From the NCBI RefSeq assembly GCF_963966145.1, contig NC_091048.1, positions 17,236,001-17,300,000 on the forward strand: 64,000 bases of DNA. Reading direction: 5' to 3'. Positions within the stretch are counted from its first letter, which is position 1, and each line of letters begins with the position of its first letter. The notes below the pieces were generated by a model, which did no database searches, was not told the DNA's origin, and worked only from the letters and a program-made list of their open reading frames with translations. Both the position numbers and the translations under genes were made by a program. Positions 58,023 to 64,000 of the stretch are shown one piece after another. This stretch comes from Tenebrio molitor (taxonomy: Eukaryota; Arthropoda; Insecta; Coleoptera; Tenebrionidae).

Positions 58023-58731
58023 CCGAGTGTATGATGAAAAATTTTTGGTGCTATAACTTCCTTATTTTTTATCCGATTTTAATAAATGATACGTCAAATA
58101 AAATTGTTTTAGAAACACTATAGCCCGAGATGCTATGATTTCTTTTTGACAGACCGCAGCTAACTTTGTTTTTTTAAGTTGCACTGTATATTTTTTTATC
58201 TTTATTCTGATAAATGTTTATCTTCTGAATACACAAACATTAAAATAAAAAATCAAAAATTTGCTTTTAATGAAAAAAAATATTAATTCCAAAAATCAAG
58301 CATGTAATTATAACTTTACTATAGTAATTACCTCAATTCTCTCTAAGGCATATTCGACACCTTTCACTGACGCCCATTGTCGCTTTGCAAAATTAGAATG
58401 CACTTTTATTACTGTTTAATGTGACTGCTTGCTTAATTAAAAAAAAATACATTATTTTTTAATTTCTTCTTTTTGTTTCTATGCATGAGCATGATTGTTT
58501 ATATTTTCATATTCAAAATAAAAATCTATAAAACTGAGCAAAAAAAAGTTAATAATGCAATTTGAAAAAAAAAAGTTGACTATCATCTGTCAAAAACAGA
58601 ACTCAAGAACAAATATTGGATCAATTCAAATTGTAGCCCATTTAAAACGATTTTGTTTGACACATCATCTATTAAAATCGTATGAAAAATAAGGAAGTTA
58701 CAGCACCAAAGATTTTTCATGATACACCCGG
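58023..58731. mobile_element. TIR element, 709 bp, TA duplication
   Basis: CCGAGTGTATGATGAAAAAT and ATTTTTCATGATACACCCGG, arms of about 95 bp (CTATAACTTCCTTATTTTTT with its complement). TA on both sides. Confidence 0.88.
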
Positions 58732-58924
58732 TATAAGGGTTGGTAACGCTGGTAAATAGATGAACAATTAAGTAAGTAAGTTTTGAATTTAAAGTGTCGT
58801 GAAGTGCAGTGATCACGTAGCAACAACTCACAATGAGTCACTGCCAACATTAAAAATTTAAGTAAATATTCCTGAAACGCGTATCGAAAAGACCTCCTTT
58901 TCGAAACCCGTTTGAGTGTTATAC

Positions 58925-59080
58925 TGACTCTGTTATAGGTGCAAAATAGAAAATAGTTATTTGTGTATCAAGGGCAAAAAGTGCATGTTTTTCGTCCGAG
59001 TCTGGGTTTTCTAGTCAAGGCGCAGCCGAGACTTGAAAACAGGCGAGGACAAAAGGCACTTTTGGGCCGAGGTGCACATT
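58925..59080. repeat. GC-apex hairpin
   Basis: GCAAAATAGAAAATAG, then AAAAAGTGCATGTTTTTCGTCC with its rough complement GGACAAAAGGCACTTTT; the apex reads CAAGGCGCAGCCGAGACTTG. Confidence 0.65.
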
Positions 59081-59168
59081 AATTTTTTTAGGCGACCCCA
59101 CGAATTACAAAGCAAAAGACATCATTAGAAAAATTACAAATTTATTTTGTATCAATTTTTGTCAAATA

Positions 59169-60696
59169 CACTGAACTCCAAAATTAACGCATCACTTTGA
59201 TTTTTTTAATTAAAAAAGTAAGTTTTGAAATATTTAAAAAAATATGTTAACAACAATAACAGCTGAACCCTGGGAAATATTTTCAACACATTTTCTTACA
59301 AAAAAGAGCACATAAATGTAAAAAAAATATAAAAATTCGAAAAGGTAACATCACGAGTAAAAATGAGAAATCGAAAAAACCATCGAAATTTAAAGATTAG
59401 TTTTCTGAAATCTTGTATTGTCCCCTCTGGCGTTAATTATAGCTCATTAACGTAGTGGCATGTTAAAAATGAAGTTTCTGTTATGATTTTAGCCTATATT
59501 TTGCCAAATATCCAGAAGTGCTCTTGTTAGCTGACTGAAGTCATTTGGACGTCCTTACATTGCCTGTAACAGCTTTTCCATATTATCCCATAAGTGTTCG
59601 ATTGAGTTCAGGTCAGGGTTACGTGCTGGCCACTTCATAACTGATATTTCAATAGTCCTAAATTAGTCGGAAATTACCCTTGCAATATGTGGCAGTCTGT
59701 TATCGTGCATATAAATGAAGTCTTGCCCTACGAATGGGGCATAAGGTACAACAACAGGTTCCAAGATGTTCGTCCTACATCGATGTGCATTTATTGCGTC
59801 TATCTAAAACCACCAGCTATGTAGCTACGTCTAAAGATATTCCTATCCATACCATTATTGACCCTCCCCCAAAACTCTCTTTAGTAACGAAATTACACTG
59901 CGCATATCACTCACCAGGTCGTCTATGCACTATTACCTGTCCGTCAGACTTGTATAGACAGAACCTGGATTCATCGAAGGCCAAAACTCTGCGCCAATCT
60001 TCTTCGACCCAATTGACATGTTCTAATGCAAAGTTTAAACGCGCCCTCCGAAGAGCTGGAGTTAACTTGGATCCAGTGGCTGGTCTTCTCGGATGTATCT
60101 GATCCTCCTTTAGTCATTTTCTAACAGTATTTTCACCCAGGCGGAGTGCATATTGTCTAACATGCGATCTTGAAGTCGGAGAGCAGTGAGAAACCCTTCT
60201 CTAATGATTATTAAGTATTGGTCCGGGTGAGGTGTTGTGATCCGTTTTCAGCCTTGTCCCCGCCTCCTTGTGTGCCCTCCAGTCTCCCGATGTCTTCTTA
60301 GAACTTTAGATACGGTAGATTGGTTCATACCAAAGTAATATGCTATAGTCCTCCGACTCTCTTAATTCTGAGCTAACAAAACCACTTGCCCGGACTTTTT
60401 AAATGCGAAGTTGTTCCTAACATCACCCATGTTAAAAGTAAATGAAGATTGATGTCAATACTGATTCAATTTTTCAACTGTTACTAAAAAAATATTTTCG
60501 AGTAAATTTAAAAATCGAGCAAAAACAATATTTTTGCTCATTTTTGTACACAGTGGCTGGAAATTTTAATTACTCTTGTAGAATGATCTATGTTTTTCCT
60601 CTATTTTCAGTGTGTATAACAATTTTTTGCTTTAAATTAAAACTTTTCAAAAAAACCGTAAAAATACAAGTGATGCGTTAATTTTGGTGGTCAGTG
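59169..60696 (-). mobile_element. Tc1-like transposon, full length, defective
   Basis: 1528 bp with TA on both sides. TIRs: AAATTAACGCATCACTT on the left, AAGTGATGCGTTAATTTTGG on the right, about 29 bp. It holds one transposase frame on the minus strand (see next entry). This is the only near-complete autonomous element in the window. Confidence 0.93.
59447..60430 (-). pseudogene. Tc1 transposase, broken
   Basis: From MGDVRNNFAFKKSGQ the minus strand follows the Tc1 family to NMPLR at the stop, about 328 codons, the usual length. The N-terminal helix-turn-helix includes YYFGMNQSTVSKVLRRHRET and the GRPR-like hinge. The catalytic domain shows FDESRF (first Asp), GGGSIMVWIGI, DFIYMHDNRLPHIARV (second Asp, with N-R for the usual N-A) and WPARNPDLNSIEHLWDNME (third acidic residue Glu). 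It cannot be made as one protein: in-frame stops occur before the second and third motifs, in the linker and at the C-terminus, and a frameshift lies between VVLDR and the NILEPVVVPYAPF segment. The plus-strand 122-codon frame at 59734 is its shadow. Confidence 0.93.
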
Positions 60697-60754
60697 TAGA
60701 TACATTTATTAATGCATATTATCAATTTTTTATAGTATTTTTTATCAGCTTACC

Positions 60755-61145
60755 AATTGCAATTATCATCTGCGATGTCCGGCGGCGTATTAGACATTAG
60801 ACATCACTTTGGCTGTTGTATTAGAGATTTCTTCATCGCGCTGTTGCTATCGATTATATGAACGTTCTTATTAAGCACCAAATAAGCATCAGAAATAAAC
60901 AATGCAACACTTTTTCGGGCAAATAAAATACTTTGGTTAAATTTAACTGTCAAATATTTATTTGTATTCAGTCGGTTTACTCGATTTTGTCGGTTTAGTT
61001 GTTAACTTACTAAACAAACCAACAGATGGCGCCACGGTCCATGCCCTGAAAAGTGGGCCCGAAAAAGTGCGTTCGAAAAAGTACGTCCGAAAATGAGTTA
61101 CTTCTTGTACGTAAAATTACCTTTTTCATTGCGGGTGTCTAAAAA
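60755..61145 (+). repeat. Repeat R, copy 2
   Basis: Same order of blocks as 43196-43466, with extra sequence (ACAGATGGCGCCACGG and three CCGAAAAAGT-type repeats). It lies between the Tc1 element and the nested MITE. Confidence 0.8.
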
Positions 61146-61156
61146 AGGTATTTGTA

Positions 61157-61915
61157 CACTGCTGTGAAAAAAAATCGCGTACACCTATTTTTCGCTGTGT
61201 TAAGTCGGTCTAGATTGGTTTTGACTTTTTATTTGTCAGTGTCAACTGTTTCATTTCCCTGATAATAACAAATAAAATAGTGACGATATGACTGACAGTT
61301 TATAACTTATTTACAAATACAGAGTGTCCCGAAAACGGCGCACTTCCGATGCACTACGGTGTAGAAGAGATTACCATAAACGTGAGAAAAATGTTAAAAA
61401 CATTCTATTGGACTTATTTGCTGATTTGACGGTGTTTGAAAGTGGCACTTAACAGGTCAATTATTTCGAAATAAATGTATTAAATTGTCATGACAGCTAC
61501 TTACCTCTAATCGTACATATTATCACAAAGTACAAGATCACTCACTACATACCAATATTAATTCTAATCCTGCATAATAGAGAATTTAGAAGCTTTGGAA
61601 ATCGAAAAAATTATTTTAAATCCACTACGGTAACATATCAAGGTGATGAATGATGTACGAATATATCTTTGTTTACATTGTAATACCGTTAATAATAATA
61701 ATAATAAAAATAATTGATTTTTTTGTCTGAAAATTTTTTTCCATATTTTTTTCATGTACCTACATTTAAACATCCTCGATCAGGTAGTAAGCAGTGAGTG
61801 CGCCATTTTCGGGACACTCTGTATAATGTCAAAATCCACATTTACAAGGCACAAAATAGTCGAAAACTTGATTGCTTGATTTTTGAAATGTACGCAATTT
61901 TTCTCCACAGCAGTG
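61157..61915. mobile_element. CACTGCTGTG MITE, interrupted by MITE B
   Basis: CACTGCTGTG at left and CACAGCAGTG at right with TA on both sides. After removal of 61320-61821 and one TA, the sequence aligns with 7095-7340. Confidence 0.88.
61320..61821. mobile_element. MITE B, copy 2, nested
   Basis: CAGAGTGTCCCGAAAACGGC to GCCATTTTCGGGACACTCTG, 502 bp, with TA at 61318-61319 and 61822-61823. The empty site at 7201-7221 has a single TA. Confidence 0.95.
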
Positions 61916-62841
61916 TATATTTGTGATTTAGCTTGGACGTAAATCTGGAGGTCTTTATATTACGAATATACACATGAAAGGTAATATCAAATAAATGTTC
62001 AAAAATAAACTTAGTTCTAGCAAAGGCACATAAATGCTGAATATTTAGTTGAATCATGTCGCATCATTTATAACGTAATAATTCTTTTTCACAATGCTGT
62101 CTGTGCTGTCACAATGTATACTCGTACATGCAGGATTCGTCAACCAAAGAACACTTTTTGTATTTCTTTTATCGTTCGAAACTGAGCGAAAATGTCTTAA
62201 TATTTCAAGGTGAAAATTCTTCTAGTTCTTCAAATGAAACATGATTATGGTTGTTGGGCGCAACGGGGAAGAAATTACTCAGTCACAATTCCACCTATCT
62301 TGCACATGTGGTTTTATGACCGCAAGCTAATTTTATATTACGTTTTATAACATTTTGCCACGTGATACAATTTTACGAGTGTGGTTCAGCATTTGTTGTG
62401 AGAAACGTGGAAGCAAAATGATACAAAAATTCAATCAATTATTATTTTCAAAATAATCGACCAAGACACTAGATTTAATACGCACTTACAATTTTTTGAG
62501 TACGTAACAATATAATTTTTGAAACTTTTTTTTAATGGCCAAAAGAGAAAAAGAAAACAATTTTAAGTTTTAATTTATTTCTTAATTTTGTCTTAAACAC
62601 CTTAAGTTTAGAAAGTATAAAGTAGTAAGTTTAACGAAAACAATTAGCTCTAGTTCAGAATTTACGCGATATTATATTTTTGTTAATTCCCTTAAAGCGT
62701 TGAATATATGAATAAAAACTTTCCTTTATTGTGGCATCACTATCCCGTGGGAATTTGATCCTGAGATATGCAGTTGACAGCTGGCCCTCTCGATTCATGT
62801 CGTTCACAATTTTTTTAAGTCCCAAATTTATATTTTATGTA

Positions 62842-62981
62842 GGGCCGGTTGCACCAACGCCAGTTAAAGTTAACTGTACGTTAAAATTCTTCGTTACTTT
62901 AGTTACCAATTGTTATAATAACAAAGTTCTCGTATATTTTAATATGTAGTTAAATTTAACTCACGTTGGTGCAACCGGCCC
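62842..62981. mobile_element. GGGCCGGTTGC MITE, copy 3
   Basis: GGGCCGGTTGCACCAACGCC to CGTTGGTGCAACCGGCCC, flanked by GTA on both sides (3 bp duplication). 140 bp. Confidence 0.92.
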
Positions 62982-63243
62982 GTAGCGAATTATTTTGGAC
63001 ATTTTTCATTCCAGGACGGAGTGCTTTTTTTAACTTTATAAACAATATAGTACCGTAATGTAAATCTCACCTATACCTAACACAAAGAGCGAAATTATAA
63101 AGATAGTGAGTGTTCCATATGCTGTATCCTTGAAACAAGAGCTAATAATTATGTTTTGTTATTGTAGCAAATTCCCTTATTGAGTCCAGTTGATGACCTA
63201 TATCATTTTATTTTTCAACATAGTCTCCTAAAACACTAATATA

Positions 63244-63581
63244 CAGGGTTGTTCACAAGAGACTTCCGATGAAAATTTCGTTATATGCAACCGAAACTAC
63301 AATTTGCAATAGTTTCTAGCCCCTTCAATTTATAAAAAATAATACTTAAATCAACGATTGCTGGCCCTTATTGTCTGTCATATCAGTTTTCTTATATAGA
63401 GAATGTAAAGAAAATGGTGCGCAAGCTACATTTATTTACACACGGCGATTTCCAAATAGGCAATATGTACTGGATTGGTAACTTATTTTGAATTAAACAA
63501 AATATTAAGTCCTAGAGGTTTCTTGTATTTTGGGTTACATATAAAGAAATTTTCACTGGAAGTCTCTCGTGACTAACCCTG
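63244..63581. mobile_element. CACGAGAGACTTCCGATG MITE, copy 2
   Basis: CAGGGTTGTTCACAAGAGAC to the complement-type end GTCTCTCGTGACTAACCCTG, TA on both sides. 338 bp, about 65 bp longer than copy 1. Confidence 0.88.
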
Positions 63582-64000
63582 TAGATATTTAGTGCGGTGA
63601 TGCTCAAGTCCTTCGATGCCTTTAAAGTTTTTTGCTTTTATATTAGGGATAATGATAATGTATAATAAACCACGCACGTAATTTTTCACTGGTTTTATTA
63701 TAATTTGAATAATCATAATTGTGAAGAGAAAAAATTAAAAAGACATCTAAAGGGATACAGACAAAGAGAACACAAGGCTAACAAGGTTTAACTGTATCAA
63801 ATATTCGTAGACGAGAAAGTCAACAATATTGTTCAATGCTAACTACAACCAAAACTTGAAATGTGAAAGTTCTGGACGTAATCGGATGAAACCCTAAAAG
63901 CTAGAAACCTAACAGACCCAAAGTACACGTATGACGAGTGTTAAACAAAGAAAGTAAGCAAGAAAGGTACATTTTAAAAAGCTAAAACTGCTACAGAATT

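Larger units (their letters stand above)
61916..64000. other. Right edge, no gene seen
   Basis: Besides the two MITEs above, 61916-62840, 62985-63240 and 63582-64000 contain no gene, long palindrome or shared repeat that I could find. Confidence 0.5.

Noticed and set aside
59734..60102. 122-codon plus-strand frame
   Set aside because: It is the antisense of the Tc1 transposase relic, whose motifs read clearly on the minus strand.
17681..64000. STK32 glycine-loop exon
   Set aside because: I looked for a minus-strand GKGSFGK-type exon with a phase-0 donor and found none. FFGK at about 40820 lies inside a transposon and lacks the GxG context.

Overview
The window looks like a stretch of insect nuclear DNA, most probably from a darkling beetle (Tenebrionidae). 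It is AT-rich, has very short introns (53 bp in one gene) beside a very long one, carries two genes shared by most animals, and is otherwise packed with small DNA transposons. Two places hold arrays with a 142-143 bp period, most units with an EcoRI site. The major satellite of Tenebrio molitor is known to have a 142 bp unit, so I infer a Tenebrio-like beetle; I could not compare the sequences.

Real genes are few. At the left edge (6-1710, +) is the 3' half of an MTHFSD-type gene: the end of the 5-formyl-THF cyclo-ligase-like domain, then an RRM. Converging on it is an STK32 (YANK) serine/threonine kinase gene (1993-17680, -). Eight coding exons can be placed at base level, from the N-lobe to the stop; the glycine-loop exon was not found. 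The two stop codons lie 282 bp apart. STK32 intron 2 is 13.9 kb and full of transposon relics. One further candidate, an orphan terminal exon at 27241-27365 (-), reads well but is unidentified.

Everything else is mobile DNA and its decay. (1) Tc1/mariner-type TIR elements with TA target duplications: one nearly complete but broken Tc1 (59169-60696), a DUF4817-type transposase relic (51523-52010), and about 15 non-autonomous palindromes, several nested. (2) MITEs starting GGGCC with 3-bp duplications, PIF/Harbinger-like. (3) A large, diverse set of hairpin elements with a GC-rich apex (H1 with four copies, H2 and H3 with two each, and many singletons), several accompanied by one conserved ~30 bp box. 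(4) Two N-terminal fragments of the insect tyrosine-recombinase (Crypton-like) family. (5) A Helitron/PIF1 helicase relic, a fragment of another transposon-borne protein, and tRNA-derived SINE pieces. (6) A TIR transposon that has captured the 142 bp satellite.

GC-richer, repeat-poor islands (about 27.6-28.2, 37.0-39.0, 46.4-48.2 and 56.1-57.0 kb) may be conserved non-coding DNA; I could not read genes in them. Boundaries of repeats are read by eye. Where a TA duplication is stated, the ends are exact to the base; others are approximate.
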